A stretch of 64,000 bases of DNA from WTFY01 sp965203725. Its GTDB lineage: Bacteria; Pseudomonadota; Gammaproteobacteria; UBA4575. Under the pieces are notes generated by a model. It saw only the letters and a program-made list of their open reading frames with translations, was not told the DNA's origin and did not search any database. The position numbers and the translations under genes were made by a program. Positions 25,950-34,678 of this stretch are shown here, piece after piece (position 1 is the stretch's first letter; every line of letters begins with the position of its first letter). The DNA lies in contig CBDBDH010000001.1 of assembly GCA_965203725.1 (NCBI GenBank), positions 744,001 to 808,000 on the forward strand, written 5' to 3'.

Positions 25950-26304
25950 CGGGCTTCCCGGGTGCGGGTGCGGCCTTGACCTTGGAGGATTCGATCTGCT
26001 CCTCGACGCCGGCGACCCGCGAATCGTCGTCATCGTCCTCGAAGTCCTCCTCGATCTCGCGCTGCGTGTCCCTGAGGATGGATTTCAGTTCGCCGATCTC
26101 GCTCTGCTGCTTCTCCAGCATCTCCTTGAGTTCGGAAGCGCGGATCTCGGATTCGATGTCGGCGCGAAAGGCGGTCAGGGTGCGCTTGGCCCTGCCGAAC
26201 CAGTGGCCCGCCTGGGCGGCCAGGCGCGGCAGGCGTTCGGGGCCGACCACCAGCAACACCACCACCATCACCAGGGTAAGCTCCCAGAAGCCGAAATCGA
26301 ACAT
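25939..26304 (-). CDS. tatB: Tat translocase subunit TatB
   Basis: The 121-residue protein has MFDFGFWELTLVMVVVLLVVGPERLP, one membrane helix, the TatB hinge, then an amphipathic helix and a charged coiled-coil tail with an acidic run (EEDFEDDDDDS). It works with TatC as the receptor for folded twin-arginine substrates. The F-G-F-x-E-L start and PERLP separate TatB from TatA. The gene lies between tatA and tatC. Confidence 0.93.
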   Translation of the reverse strand: MFDFGFWELTLVMVVVLLVVGPERLPRLAAQAGHWFGRAKRTLTAFRADIESEIRASELKEMLEKQQSEIGELKSILRDTQREIEEDFEDDDDDSRVAGVEEQIESSKVKAAPAPGKPDGD

Positions 26305-26316
26305 GGGCCGGGGAGG

Positions 26317-26499
26317 TTATTCTTTCGGCGGGGCTTTCTCGGCCTTGGGCTCTTCGGGCTCGCTGTCTTCCTTGACGGATTTCTTGAAGTTCTTGACCGC
26401 GCTGCCGATGTCCCCGCCAATGTTGCGCAATTTTTTCGTGCCGAATATCAGCACGATGATCAGTAGTACGATCAAAAGCTGCCAGGGGCTGATTCCCAT
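26317..26499 (-). CDS. tatA: Tat translocase subunit TatA
   Basis: The 60-residue pore-forming subunit begins MGISPWQLLIVLLIIVLIFG, one membrane helix, the F-G-T-K-K-L hinge, then an amphipathic helix and a Glu/Lys/Pro-rich tail. A longer frame extends upstream without similarity, so ATG 26499 is used. It is first in tatABC and follows hisE. Confidence 0.93.
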   Translation of the reverse strand: MGISPWQLLIVLLIIVLIFGTKKLRNIGGDIGSAVKNFKKSVKEDSEPEEPKAEKAPPKE

Positions 26500-26536
26500 A
26501 ACGTGTACTCCGGTTCGCTCAAATAAAAGTCCGGGC

Positions 26537-26863
26537 TCAACGTGAGCGCTCGCGTTGTGCCTTCTCCACAAGTCCCGAGGTCCCGAACCTGCGCTCCAGC
26601 TCGTCCAGCACCGCACCGGGGCCGAGGTCCCGGTAGGCCAGCAGCACCAGGCAGTGAAACCACAGGTCGGCCACTTCGTGGACCAGGTGCCCGGGGTCGC
26701 CGCCGCCGGCCTCCACGGTCTCTTGCGCTTCCTCGCGGATCTTGGCGAGCATCGCCTCGAGCCCGCCCGCATACAGTCCGGCCACGTAGGAGTCCCCGGG
26801 CGAGGCCTGCTTGCGAGCCTCGAGGGTCTCGGCCAGTCGGTGCAGGGTATCGTCGGTGCTCAT
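26537..26863 (-). CDS. hisE: Phosphoribosyl-ATP pyrophosphatase
   Basis: The 108-residue all-helical MazG-fold enzyme removes pyrophosphate from phosphoribosyl-ATP, the second step of histidine synthesis. LRRLAE-type first helix, KIREEAQETVEA and HEVADLWFHCLVLLAYRDL carry the metal-binding acids. hisI, which follows in the pathway and is usually adjacent or fused, is not found here; a TA module sits upstream instead, on the opposite strand. Confidence 0.93.
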   Translation of the reverse strand: MSTDDTLHRLAETLEARKQASPGDSYVAGLYAGGLEAMLAKIREEAQETVEAGGGDPGHLVHEVADLWFHCLVLLAYRDLGPGAVLDELERRFGTSGLVEKAQRERSR

Positions 26864-26975
26864 CTCGTGTTCGCCAGGCTGCGGCCCCCTACAGTACCAC
26901 AGGCCCGGCCTGCGCCTCTATTATAGCGCCTTTGAGAAAGAGGCTCAGTTCGAAGTTCAGCTATAGCTCAGCCTC

Positions 26976-27004
26976 TTGACAGATATACCCCAATGGGTTA
27001 TAAG
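26976..27004 (+). promoter_or_regulatory. Strong sigma70 promoter of the TA module
   Basis: TTGACA and TATAAG are separated by exactly 17 bp. The toxin ATG starts eight bases after the -10, so transcription would begin at or within a few bases of the start codon. Confidence 0.75.
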
Positions 27005-27012
27005 ACTAAGTA

Positions 27013-27351
27013 ATGCAAACAGTCGCCGAGACCCCGGCCTTTACCCGTCAGGCTGACAGACTGTTCAGCGATAGCGAGCGAAAGGAGTTGATCGACTATC
27101 TGGCCAATCATCCGCTGGCAGGCGATGAGATTCCAGGCACGGGCGGCGTACGCAAGCTGCGCTTCGCTGCTTCAGGCCGCGGCAAGAGGGGTGGTGCGCG
27201 TGTGGTCTACTTCTACGGTGGCGAAGATTTGCCGGTCTACGCGCTTCTTGTCTATGCGAAATCCGCCAAGACCGATTTGAGTCCTTTGGAGCGGCGCACC
27301 GTTCGCACCCTGGCAGCTGCGATCAAGAGAACTGGAAAGGAGAGAAGATGA
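27013..27351 (+). CDS. RelE/HigB-like toxin
   Basis: The 112-residue protein has the COG4737-type RelE signature: ETPAFTRQADRLFSDSE, ELIDYLANHPLAGDEIPGTG, GVRKLRFAASGRGKRGGARV, YFYGGEDLPVYALLVYAKS. Such proteins are ribosome-associated mRNA interferases with an inverted order, toxin before antitoxin. It overlaps the antitoxin by four bases (ATGA). It sits between hisF and hisE, antisense to the his cluster. Confidence 0.88.
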   Translation: MQTVAETPAFTRQADRLFSDSERKELIDYLANHPLAGDEIPGTGGVRKLRFAASGRGKRGGARVVYFYGGEDLPVYALLVYAKSAKTDLSPLERRTVRTLAAAIKRTGKERR

Positions 27352-27632
27352 GCACGTTTGGAGAAGACCTGATTCAGTCCCTCAACGAAGCCCTTGCCCA
27401 TGCAAAGGGTGAAGGTCCTGCCGTGGTTCATGCCTCCGTGACTCCACGTAAGGTCCGTGAGCAAGTAAAGCTGACACAGGCCCAGATGGCACCCTTGCTG
27501 GGCATGAGTCTGTCCGGTTACCGCAAGTGGGAACAGGGGACCCGCCAGATCAGCGGTCCGGCTGCAACCCTTCTGCGCGTCATCGAAAAGGAACCGGAAG
27601 CGGTCAGGCGTGCGTTGTTTTCTTTAGAGTAA
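27348..27632 (+). CDS. XRE-family antitoxin (HigA/NadS-like)
   Basis: The 94-residue protein has a helix-turn-helix near residues 38-75 (VREQVKLTQAQMAPLLGMSL, SGYRKWEQGTRQISGPAATL). It is the partner of the upstream RelE-type toxin and probably autoregulates the TTGACA promoter. Its N-terminal 35 residues are helical and likely contact the toxin. Confidence 0.88.
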   Translation: MSTFGEDLIQSLNEALAHAKGEGPAVVHASVTPRKVREQVKLTQAQMAPLLGMSLSGYRKWEQGTRQISGPAATLLRVIEKEPEAVRRALFSLE

Positions 27633-27710
27633 AGACGACAAAATCGCACAACTGGAGGTAAGCCCAAGTTCCAGTCAGCTTTGCGGGGAAACGGATGGGG
27701 TAGTCCCATA

Positions 27711-28484
27711 TCAGGGGCGAACGACGATGCCTTTCGAGGCCATGTAGGCCTTGGCCTCGCCGATCGTGAATTCCGCGAAATGAAAGATGCTGGCGGCGAG
27801 CACCGCATCGGCGCGCCCCAGGCTCACGCCGTCGGCCAGGTGCTGCAGGGTGCCGACGCCCCCGGAGGCAATCACCGGGATGCCGACCGCTTCGCTGACC
27901 GCGCGGGTGAGTTCCAGATCGAAGCCCGTCTTCATGCCGTCGCAGTCCATGCTGGTCAGCAGGATCTCGCCGGCCCCGAAGTCTTCCATCTTTTTCGCCC
28001 AGCCGATTGCCTCGATGCCGGTCGGCTTTCGCCCGCCGTGGGTGAAGAGCTCCCAGCGCAGCGGTTCGCCCTCGGCGCTGGTGCGCTTGGCATCGATGGC
28101 GACCACGATGCACTGCGAGCCGGTCTTGTCGCTGGCCTCCTGCACGAACCCGGGGTTGAACACCGCCGCGGTGTTGATGGCGACCTTGTCGGCGCCGGCG
28201 TTGAGCAGGGTGCGGATGTCCTCGAGCTTGCGGATGCCCCCGCCCACGGTGAGCGGGATGAACACCTGGGCGGCGACCTGCTCGACCACGTGCACCATGG
28301 TGTCGCGCTCATCGGAGCTTGCGGTGATGTCGAGGAAGGTGATCTCGTCGGCGCCCTCGGCATCGTAACGCTTGGCCACCTCCACCGGGTCGCCGGCATC
28401 GCAGATGTCGACGAACTGCACGCCCTTGACCACGCGACCGGCATCGACGTCGAGGCAGGGGATGATGCGTTTGGCGAGCGACAT
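27711..28484 (-). CDS. hisF: Imidazole glycerol phosphate synthase, cyclase subunit
   Basis: The 257-residue TIM barrel makes IGP and AICAR with ammonia from HisH. RIIPCLDVDAGRVVKGVQF holds the first catalytic Asp, TVGGGIR and ASGGVG bind phosphate, and TSMDCDGMKTGFD holds the second Asp. I chose ATG 28484 (MSLAKRIIPCLD); the upstream extension lacks similarity. An orphan HigA-like gene separates it from hisA, and a convergent TA module lies beyond its stop. Confidence 0.95.
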   Translation of the reverse strand: MSLAKRIIPCLDVDAGRVVKGVQFVDICDAGDPVEVAKRYDAEGADEITFLDITASSDERDTMVHVVEQVAAQVFIPLTVGGGIRKLEDIRTLLNAGADKVAINTAAVFNPGFVQEASDKTGSQCIVVAIDAKRTSAEGEPLRWELFTHGGRKPTGIEAIGWAKKMEDFGAGEILLTSMDCDGMKTGFDLELTRAVSEAVGIPVIASGGVGTLQHLADGVSLGRADAVLAASIFHFAEFTIGEAKAYMASKGIVVRP

Positions 28485-28566
28485 GGATAGGCGAGGTGTG
28501 AAGTCCAGGGGAATTATATACCTCGACCCTGCGGCAAAACCGCAATTTCTTCGAGGGCTTGAGGGC

Positions 28567-28872
28567 TCAAGCGACTTCGCTGAAATCAATCGGCTTCAAT
28601 GTCCTGGTGTCTACCGATTGGCGCGCTTTCCACAGATCGCAGCTCTCCTGCAGGGTAAGCCAGCTTTCCGCGGAGCCACCCAACACCCTGGACAGGCGCA
28701 CAGCCATTTCCGGCGAGACTCCGGCCACACCGTTCAACAGGCGAGAGAAGGTGCTGCGCGCAACGCCGAGCCGGTCGGCGACTTTGCTCGCGGTAATTTC
28801 TGCAAACGGCTCAATGTACGTGCGCCGGATCAAAGCGCCCGGGTGCGGCGGCTCATGTTGCCGAATCGTCAT
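28567..28872 (-). CDS. Orphan HigA-like antitoxin within the his cluster
   Basis: The 101-residue XRE protein has the HigA/VapI pattern: EPPHPGALIRRTYIEPFAEI, TASKVADRLGVARSTFSRLLNGVAG, then SPEMAVRLSRVLGGSAESWLTLQ. A HigB toxin would normally lie directly upstream, but there the hisA stop is only 25 bases away, so the antitoxin is alone. Longer starts are possible, but ATG 28872 matches the family. It lies in sense between hisA and hisF and is probably co-transcribed. Confidence 0.85.
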   Translation of the reverse strand: MTIRQHEPPHPGALIRRTYIEPFAEITASKVADRLGVARSTFSRLLNGVAGVSPEMAVRLSRVLGGSAESWLTLQESCDLWKARQSVDTRTLKPIDFSEVA

Positions 28873-28897
28873 TCGTGACAGTCCCCGGCTCGGCGCG

Positions 28898-29635
28898 CTA
28901 GGGTTGCGCCTCATCGGCGAGCGCCTGGGCATGCTTGAGCTCGATCGTGCCCTCGTACAGGGCACGCCCGACGATCACCCCGACGATGCCCTCCTCGTCG
29001 GACTCGCACAGGCGCTTGATGTCGGCCTCGTCGGTGACCCCGCCGGAGGCGATCACCGGGATGTGGATGTTGCTCGCCAGCTCCACGGTGGACTCGACGT
29101 TCATGCCCTGCATCATGCCGTCGCGGCTGATGTCGGTGAAGACGATCGCGGCCACCCCGTCGGCCTCGAAATGCTGCGCCATGTCGATGGCATCGTGGTT
29201 GGAGAGCTTCGACCAGCCGTCGATCGCGACCTTGCCGTCCTTGGCATCGAGCCCGACGATGATGTGGCCGGGAAACTCCAGGCACAGGTCGTTGACGAAG
29301 TGCGGGGCGCTGACCGCGCGCGTGCCGATGATGACGTACTGCACGCCGATGTCGAGATAGGCCTGCACGGTGTCCTCGTCACGGATGCCGCCACCCGCCT
29401 GGATCGGGATGTCGGGATGTTTCTCGGCGATCGCCTGGATGATGGAGGCATTGCGGGGCGCACCCGCATAGGCCCCGTCAAGATCGACGATGTGCAGGCG
29501 TCTCGCACCTTCCTCGACCCAGCGGTCGGCCATCGCCACCGGGTCCTCGGAGAACACGGTGACATCGTCCATGGCGCCCTGGCGAAGGCGCACGCACTTG
29601 CCGTCCTTGAGATCGATTGCGGGGATGACCATCAT
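28898..29635 (-). CDS. hisA: Phosphoribosylformimino-AICAR ribotide isomerase
   Basis: The 245-residue TIM barrel catalyses the Amadori rearrangement of ProFAR to PRFAR. MVIPAIDLKDGKCVRL has the first catalytic Asp, HIVDLDGAYAG, QAGGGIRDEDTV and GLDAKDGKVAIDG the second, and ASGGV binds the second phosphate. It lies between hisH and the orphan higA; order and strand match gammaproteobacterial his clusters. Confidence 0.95.
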   Translation of the reverse strand: MMVIPAIDLKDGKCVRLRQGAMDDVTVFSEDPVAMADRWVEEGARRLHIVDLDGAYAGAPRNASIIQAIAEKHPDIPIQAGGGIRDEDTVQAYLDIGVQYVIIGTRAVSAPHFVNDLCLEFPGHIIVGLDAKDGKVAIDGWSKLSNHDAIDMAQHFEADGVAAIVFTDISRDGMMQGMNVESTVELASNIHIPVIASGGVTDEADIKRLCESDEEGIVGVIVGRALYEGTIELKHAQALADEAQP

Positions 29636-29647
29636 GGCGGAAATCCC

Positions 29648-30307
29648 TCAGTGGGTGCCCGGCTCCCCGTCCCAGTGGACGAAGTTCTGCAGCAGGCGTA
29701 GCCCGGAGGCGGCGCTTTTCTCCGGATGGCACTGCAGGGCGAAGACGTTGTCCCTGGCGATCGCCGAGGTGAACGCCAGGCCGTAGTCGGTGGTGCCGGC
29801 GACCAGCGCGGCATCCTCGCAGGCGACGAAATAGCTGTGCACGAAATAGAAATAACTGGAAGGGGCGATGCCTTCCCAGAGCGGGTGCGCCTGGTCCTGG
29901 CGCACGGCGTTCCAGCCCATGTGCGGAACCTTGTAACTGCCCGTACCCGCCCCCACGGATACGTGATCACCGAAATACTTCACGCTGCCTTCATACAATG
30001 CCAGGCATCCGGTACCCTGGTTTTCCTCGCTCCTTGCCATCAGTACCTGCATGCCCATGCAGATGCCAAGAAACGGCTTGTTGCGCGCCGCTTCCAGCAC
30101 GGACTCTTCCAGACCATGCGCCCTCAGCGCCTGCATGCAGTCCTGGGCCGCCCCCTGGCCGGGGAACACCACCCGGTCGCTTTTGGCGATCGCATCGAAA
30201 TCCGAGGTCGTGAATACGCGGTCCGCAGGGCCTGCCACATGCTCAAGCGCCTTGATGACAGAATAGAGATTTCCGATGCCGTAATCAATGATCGCGATCT
30301 GCTGCAT
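29648..30307 (-). CDS. hisH: Imidazole glycerol phosphate synthase, glutaminase subunit
   Basis: The 219-residue class I glutamine amidotransferase supplies ammonia to HisF. IAIIDYGIGNLYSV at the N-terminus, the nucleophile elbow FLGICMGMQVL (Cys ~83), and the His/Glu pair in CHPEKS near the C-terminus are present. It lies between hisB and hisA. Confidence 0.95.
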   Translation of the reverse strand: MQQIAIIDYGIGNLYSVIKALEHVAGPADRVFTTSDFDAIAKSDRVVFPGQGAAQDCMQALRAHGLEESVLEAARNKPFLGICMGMQVLMARSEENQGTGCLALYEGSVKYFGDHVSVGAGTGSYKVPHMGWNAVRQDQAHPLWEGIAPSSYFYFVHSYFVACEDAALVAGTTDYGLAFTSAIARDNVFALQCHPEKSAASGLRLLQNFVHWDGEPGTH

Positions 30308-30344
30308 CGTCAGTAATCAGGGGCTCCTTCGGGACGTCAGGCGC

Positions 30345-30938
30345 TCACAGGCTGCCCTTGGTGGAGGGGATCTCCCCCTCGAGGCGGTCATCGAAGCTTG
30401 CGGCCATGCGAAGCGCGCGTCCGAAGGCCTTGAAGACGGTCTCGGCAATGTGGTGAGAGTTGTCGCCTGCGAGGTTGTCGATGTGCAGGGTCACGCCGGC
30501 GTGGTTGACGAAGCCCTGGAAGAACTCGTGGGTGAGGTCGACGTCGAAGTCCCCGACCCGGGCCCGCGGGAAGCTGACCCGGAACTCCAGGCCCGGGCGG
30601 CCGGAAAAATCCACCACGACTCTTGAGAGCGCCTCATCGAGCGGCACGTAGGCGTGCCCGTAACGCCGGATCCCCTGCTTGTCGCCGATCGCCTTGGCAA
30701 ACGCCTGGCCGAGCACGATGCCGACATCCTCCACGGTGTGGTGCGCATCGATCTCGAGATCGCCCTTGGCATCGATGGCGAGGTCCAGCATGCCGTGGCG
30801 CGCTACCTGGTCGAGCATGTGCTCGAAAAACGGCAGGCCGGTCTCGAGCCTGGACTTGCCGTGCCCGTCGAGGTCCAGGCGCACGGTGATCTGGGTCTCG
30901 CGGGTATTGCGCTCGACACTGACGGATCGCGTGCTCAC
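30345..30938 (-). CDS. hisB: Imidazoleglycerol-phosphate dehydratase
   Basis: The 197-residue monofunctional dehydratase has FFEHMLDQ, DAHHTVEDVGIVLGQA and DNLAGDNSHHIAETVFKAFGRAL, the His-rich Mn-binding motifs. No phosphatase domain is fused, unlike the bifunctional enterobacterial HisB. It is first in the hisBHAF order. Confidence 0.95.
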   Translation of the reverse strand: MSTRSVSVERNTRETQITVRLDLDGHGKSRLETGLPFFEHMLDQVARHGMLDLAIDAKGDLEIDAHHTVEDVGIVLGQAFAKAIGDKQGIRRYGHAYVPLDEALSRVVVDFSGRPGLEFRVSFPRARVGDFDVDLTHEFFQGFVNHAGVTLHIDNLAGDNSHHIAETVFKAFGRALRMAASFDDRLEGEIPSTKGSL

Positions 30939-30991
30939 GGCTGGGGGTCCAGGAAAGGGTTCGGAGAAAAGTGGTTGTGTGTTGTCAGCAA

Positions 30992-31429
30992 TTAAACTTC
31001 GAGCCAGAACGTGACCGGCCCGTCATTGACCGAGTGCACCTGCATGCAGGCACCGAATATACCGGTCTGCACTTTAGCACAGTTTGCCCTGAGGTTGTCT
31101 GAAAAACGACCAAACAGCTTCGCGGCACGTGCCGGCTCGCCCGCCCTGGAGAAGCTCGGTCGAAGGCCCTTTCGGGTGTCGGCGGCGAGCGTGAACTGGG
31201 GCACGAGCAGCACCTCGCCCTCGACGTCCACCACACTTTGGTTCATGCGCCCGGTGCCGTCATCGAAGATGCGGTAGGCGAGGAGTTTCTCGCCCATGCG
31301 AACCAGCGTCGGTTCATCGTCTTCTCGCTGCACGGCCACGTAGACCAAAAGGCCCTGGCCGATGCCGGCCACGGTCTTCTCATCGACGGTGACGCGGGCG
31401 CTCTTTACGCGCTGGAGCAGGGCGATCAT
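30992..31429 (-). CDS. dtd: D-aminoacyl-tRNA deacylase
   Basis: The 145-residue proofreading enzyme frees D-amino acids from tRNA. MIALLQRVKSARVTV at the N-terminus, LLVPQFTLAADTRKGLRPSF and the NDGPVTF cis-proline motif are present. The family often has SQFTL where this has PQFTL, a common variant. Located between pip and hisB on the same strand. Confidence 0.93.
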   Translation of the reverse strand: MIALLQRVKSARVTVDEKTVAGIGQGLLVYVAVQREDDEPTLVRMGEKLLAYRIFDDGTGRMNQSVVDVEGEVLLVPQFTLAADTRKGLRPSFSRAGEPARAAKLFGRFSDNLRANCAKVQTGIFGACMQVHSVNDGPVTFWLEV

Positions 31430-31478
31430 GACGGGGTCTAGTGTGTGCCAGGGAGGACACGAATGAAAGAGCAGGCCG

Positions 31479-32429
31479 TCAGTTTCGGGTCAACTGCTGC
31501 ACGGCGCGCACCAGCGCATCGACGATCTCGGGTTCTGCGGCCGAGTGCCCCGAGCGCGGGCAGATCACGAACTCGGCCTCGGGCCAGGCCCGGTGCAGGG
31601 CATACGCCTGCTCGATCGGGCACACCATGTCGTAGCGCCCGTGCACGATGACCCCGGGGATGCCCTTGAGCCTGTGGGCGTCTTTGAGCAGCTGGTTTTC
31701 GCGCAGGAACGAGTCGTGCATGAAATAGTGGCACTCGATGCGTGCAAGGCTGAGCGCGGTCGCCTCATCCGAGAAATGATCGATGACCGACGCCTTGGGC
31801 TCGAGGTTCGACGTGCTGCCTTCCCACAGCGACCAGGCGCGTGCCGCCTCGGCCCGCACGTTCGCATCCTTTGAGGTCAGGCGCCGGTAGTAGGCGCCGA
31901 CCATGTCGCCTCGTTCATCTTCCGGGATGACCCGGACGTATTCCTGCCACAGTTCTGGGTGGATGCGCCCGGCCCCGTCCTGGTAGAACCAGCGGATGTC
32001 CTGCGCCCGGCACAGGAAGATGCCGCGAAGGACGAGTCCGGTGACGCGCCCGGGATGGGCCTGTGCATATGCAAGGCCCAGCGTTGAGCCCCAGGAGCCG
32101 CCGAACACGAGCCAGGCGTCGATGCCGAGGTGTTCGCGGATGCGCTCAATGTCCTCCACCAGGTCCTGCGTCGTGTTTTCCTGCAGTTCCGCATGCGGGG
32201 TGGAACGCCCGCTGCCACGCTGGTCGAACAGGAGGATGCGGCAGTGTTCGGGGTCGAAGAACCGGCGGTGAAAGGGCTCGCAGGCGGCCCCCGGGCCGCC
32301 GTGCAGGAACAGCACGGGCACGCCGTGCGGGTTGCCGCACTCCTCGACCCACAGGGTGTGCCGGTCGGACACCCGGAGTGGGAACTCCCTGTACGGTTTG
32401 ATCTTCGGGTACAGCGACAGCGGTTTCAC
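31479..32429 (-). CDS. pip: Proline iminopeptidase
   Basis: The 316-residue alpha/beta hydrolase releases N-terminal proline from peptides. HGGPGAACEP forms the oxyanion HGGP motif, GGSWGSTLGLAYA carries the nucleophile Ser, and GRYDMVCP and RSGHSAAEP carry the catalytic Asp and His. Length matches the Pip family (peptidase S33). Likely cytoplasmic. Confidence 0.93.
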   Translation of the reverse strand: MKPLSLYPKIKPYREFPLRVSDRHTLWVEECGNPHGVPVLFLHGGPGAACEPFHRRFFDPEHCRILLFDQRGSGRSTPHAELQENTTQDLVEDIERIREHLGIDAWLVFGGSWGSTLGLAYAQAHPGRVTGLVLRGIFLCRAQDIRWFYQDGAGRIHPELWQEYVRVIPEDERGDMVGAYYRRLTSKDANVRAEAARAWSLWEGSTSNLEPKASVIDHFSDEATALSLARIECHYFMHDSFLRENQLLKDAHRLKGIPGVIVHGRYDMVCPIEQAYALHRAWPEAEFVICPRSGHSAAEPEIVDALVRAVQQLTRN

Positions 32430-33092
32430 GATCGGTTCAGCAATGCAAACACCTGGGCCGGTTCATCGCACGGGTGCAGGATTGGAATTCATACTCAATA
32501 TAAGACAAACAGGCTGTGCGGCATTCAAGCTCATGAAGCGGAATTAGTCCATTGAAATTTTAGACGCGTGCGTGGTGATGGAGGCCACCATTGCCTGGTC
32601 ACGGTCGGCAACCCTTGATCAAACCTATCAAAGATATAGCCACTGCCAATACGTACGGCGGGTTGGGCATGATCCCGAAAACTTCGGTTGCAGAATTGCC
32701 CTTGAACCTGAGTCACTTCTCCAAAATTGTTGCCGGTTTGACCGATGCAGCATCCCCGTGCCCGTAATCCCTGCCGGTATGCGGCTTTCAGCCCTTCGCC
32801 TGCCATGGCAAAAGAGGAATTCAGCAGGGTGTGATGTACTTTGCCGCTGAAACCGGATCATAAGCATTCGTGCACCTTCCAAACTGCCCGCATTAGGCGA
32901 TATAAGCCATTTATTACGGGGATATTTCCATAAAAAAGTGGTTGCAGTATGTTTGGAGACGATGTAGATTTGGCAGGAAATCATACAAGCACTCTTACCG
33001 TTCGGGGAAGTTCGGGCGTCGGAGTGCATGCTTTTACAATCGTTAGGTTAGGCCATAGGCCTATTTGTTCAATACTAAGGGAGCTTCGAAAG
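32430..33092. other. Intergenic stretch before the TbpB-like gene
   Basis: No supported gene. Minus and plus frames near 32530-32830 have no recognisable family. TAGGCC-ATA-GGCCTA (33049-33063) is a perfect dyad 30-44 bp upstream of the lipoprotein start and could be a regulator site. It resembles no Fur box. Confidence 0.4.
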
Positions 33093-34604
33093 ATGTCTAC
33101 ACTTTCTAAAAAGTTGGTGGCGATTTGCTTGGTCACCGCATTCTCCATGGTGATGTACGGCTGCGGCGGTGGCGGTGGCAGTTCGTCTCCGGCACCGATG
33201 GACGATGATGATGACATGGCCATGTGTCCTGAAGGACAAACGGGCACACCGCCCAACTGCATGGTCCCAGGACCGACTGCAGAAGAAATTGATGCAATGA
33301 CTAAAGCGGCTGGTACGAAGAGAAAAGCCATCTTGGACGAGTCAATGCAAGCAGTTGCAGATGATGCCGGTCTCGGTGGCACTGGTGTTACTACGGTTTC
33401 GATGGAAATCAGCCGCGACCGTGATGGCACGACTGTCAAGATCACGGATACCGCGCTAGCGGGCGATGATGATCCGAAGTTCACACAGGCTATGGATTTA
33501 GGCGGCGGACGCACCATGCACACTCGCACGATGGAAGCCGATAGCGATGGTGATGTGGTTCAGGAGACTGTAATTGTCAGCACCGACATCGAAGCTCCAA
33601 AGGCTACGGCGTTTGCGATGGTGACGGGTCAAGCACTGAATACTCGTGACCTTGATACAGGTGCGGATGGACCAGACGGTGACGATGACCTTACTAATGA
33701 CTTTACCGCCCTTACTGTTGATGGAACTTCAGCGGCTGTTCGTGCATTGGTCAAGTCCCCTGACTTTACTGCCACTAGAGTCACGACGTTGACATTCAAC
33801 TTTGACGTTACCACAACTACCAGCATGGACGAGGCCGATGAGGTGGAGGGCACCTACAATGGTGCGATGGGCACGTACAGGTGTAACGGCACTGCTGTGT
33901 GTACAGTCACTCTTGATAAAGATAGCAAGATCACTGCCATGTCAGACGGGTGGGTTTTCACGCCTGATTCGGGTGCCACCTCTGATGTGCCGGATGCTGA
34001 CTACCTGCACTACGGCGTCTGGCTCAAGAAGACCACTGATGATGACGGTGTAGTCACTTACAACGAGGTCGAGACCTTCGCTGGCTCTTCGGCAGCCCGC
34101 AGTGATACTAGTTCTGTCACTGGCCGTGCAACCTATTCGGGTGGGGCTACGGGTGTTTATGTGCACAGCGTGACCAAGCCGGACGGCACGGAAGCGTCGG
34201 CCACTTCCGGTCACTTCACGGCAGATGCAGAATTGACTGCGCATTTTGGTCAGACGGTGGATGACCCTGATACTCCTGCCAGTGAAGCAGGCCAGATTCC
34301 GCCAGGCTTGCTGAACAGCATCTCTGGCACCATCAACAACTTCACGTTGTCCGGCCATGATGAGGGACCTGGCTGGTCGGTGTCCTTGCAACAGGCTGCA
34401 ACTGATGGAACTGGAACTGATCCGCATGTTGACGATGGTGTTGCCAAAGGTGGTGGAGATGATGGTTCGTACACAGCTACCTTCCATGGTCCGGTAGTTG
34501 ATGCTGACTCTAATGCCATCCAGCCCCACACCGTTGTTGGTGAGTTCAATGCCTTCTTCAGCAATGGCTCTGTAGCCGGTGCCTTTGGGGCGAGAAAGGA
34601 CTGA
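33093..34604 (+). CDS. TbpB-like surface lipoprotein (probable Slam cargo)
   Basis: The 503-residue protein has a signal ending MVMYGC, followed by a glycine run (lipid anchor). An acidic linker leads into a long beta-rich body, and a C-terminal segment ends HTVVGEFNAFF, then GSVAGAFGARKD. That ending (V-G-x-F-x-A ... G-S-V-A-G-A-F-G) is the TbpB-type barrel signature that directs cargo to Slam. The next gene is a Slam homologue. Start 33093 has AAGGGAG at 33077-33083. Ligand is unknown; it is not necessarily transferrin. Confidence 0.8.
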   Translation: MSTLSKKLVAICLVTAFSMVMYGCGGGGGSSSPAPMDDDDDMAMCPEGQTGTPPNCMVPGPTAEEIDAMTKAAGTKRKAILDESMQAVADDAGLGGTGVTTVSMEISRDRDGTTVKITDTALAGDDDPKFTQAMDLGGGRTMHTRTMEADSDGDVVQETVIVSTDIEAPKATAFAMVTGQALNTRDLDTGADGPDGDDDLTNDFTALTVDGTSAAVRALVKSPDFTATRVTTLTFNFDVTTTTSMDEADEVEGTYNGAMGTYRCNGTAVCTVTLDKDSKITAMSDGWVFTPDSGATSDVPDADYLHYGVWLKKTTDDDGVVTYNEVETFAGSSAARSDTSSVTGRATYSGGATGVYVHSVTKPDGTEASATSGHFTADAELTAHFGQTVDDPDTPASEAGQIPPGLLNSISGTINNFTLSGHDEGPGWSVSLQQAATDGTGTDPHVDDGVAKGGGDDGSYTATFHGPVVDADSNAIQPHTVVGEFNAFFSNGSVAGAFGARKD

Positions 34605-34647
34605 TCGCTTAAAAATGGACTGACTTTCTTAACTCAAGCTTCCAGAC

Positions 34648-34678
34648 GAGGGTGGCAAATTTGCCACCCTCTTTTTTT
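34648..34678 (+). terminator. Rho-independent terminator after the lipoprotein gene
   Basis: GAGGGTGGCAAA and TTTGCCACCCTC form a perfect 24-base palindrome (34648-34671) followed by seven T. It would separate the cargo message from the slam message. Confidence 0.85.

Noticed and set aside
23517..25979. 820-codon plus-strand frame antisense to gpmI and tatC
   Set aside because: His/Gly/Val-rich shadow translation of two core genes.
32531..32806. 91-codon minus-strand frame before the TbpB-like gene
   Set aside because: No domain; a pilin-like appearance did not hold on reading the sequence.
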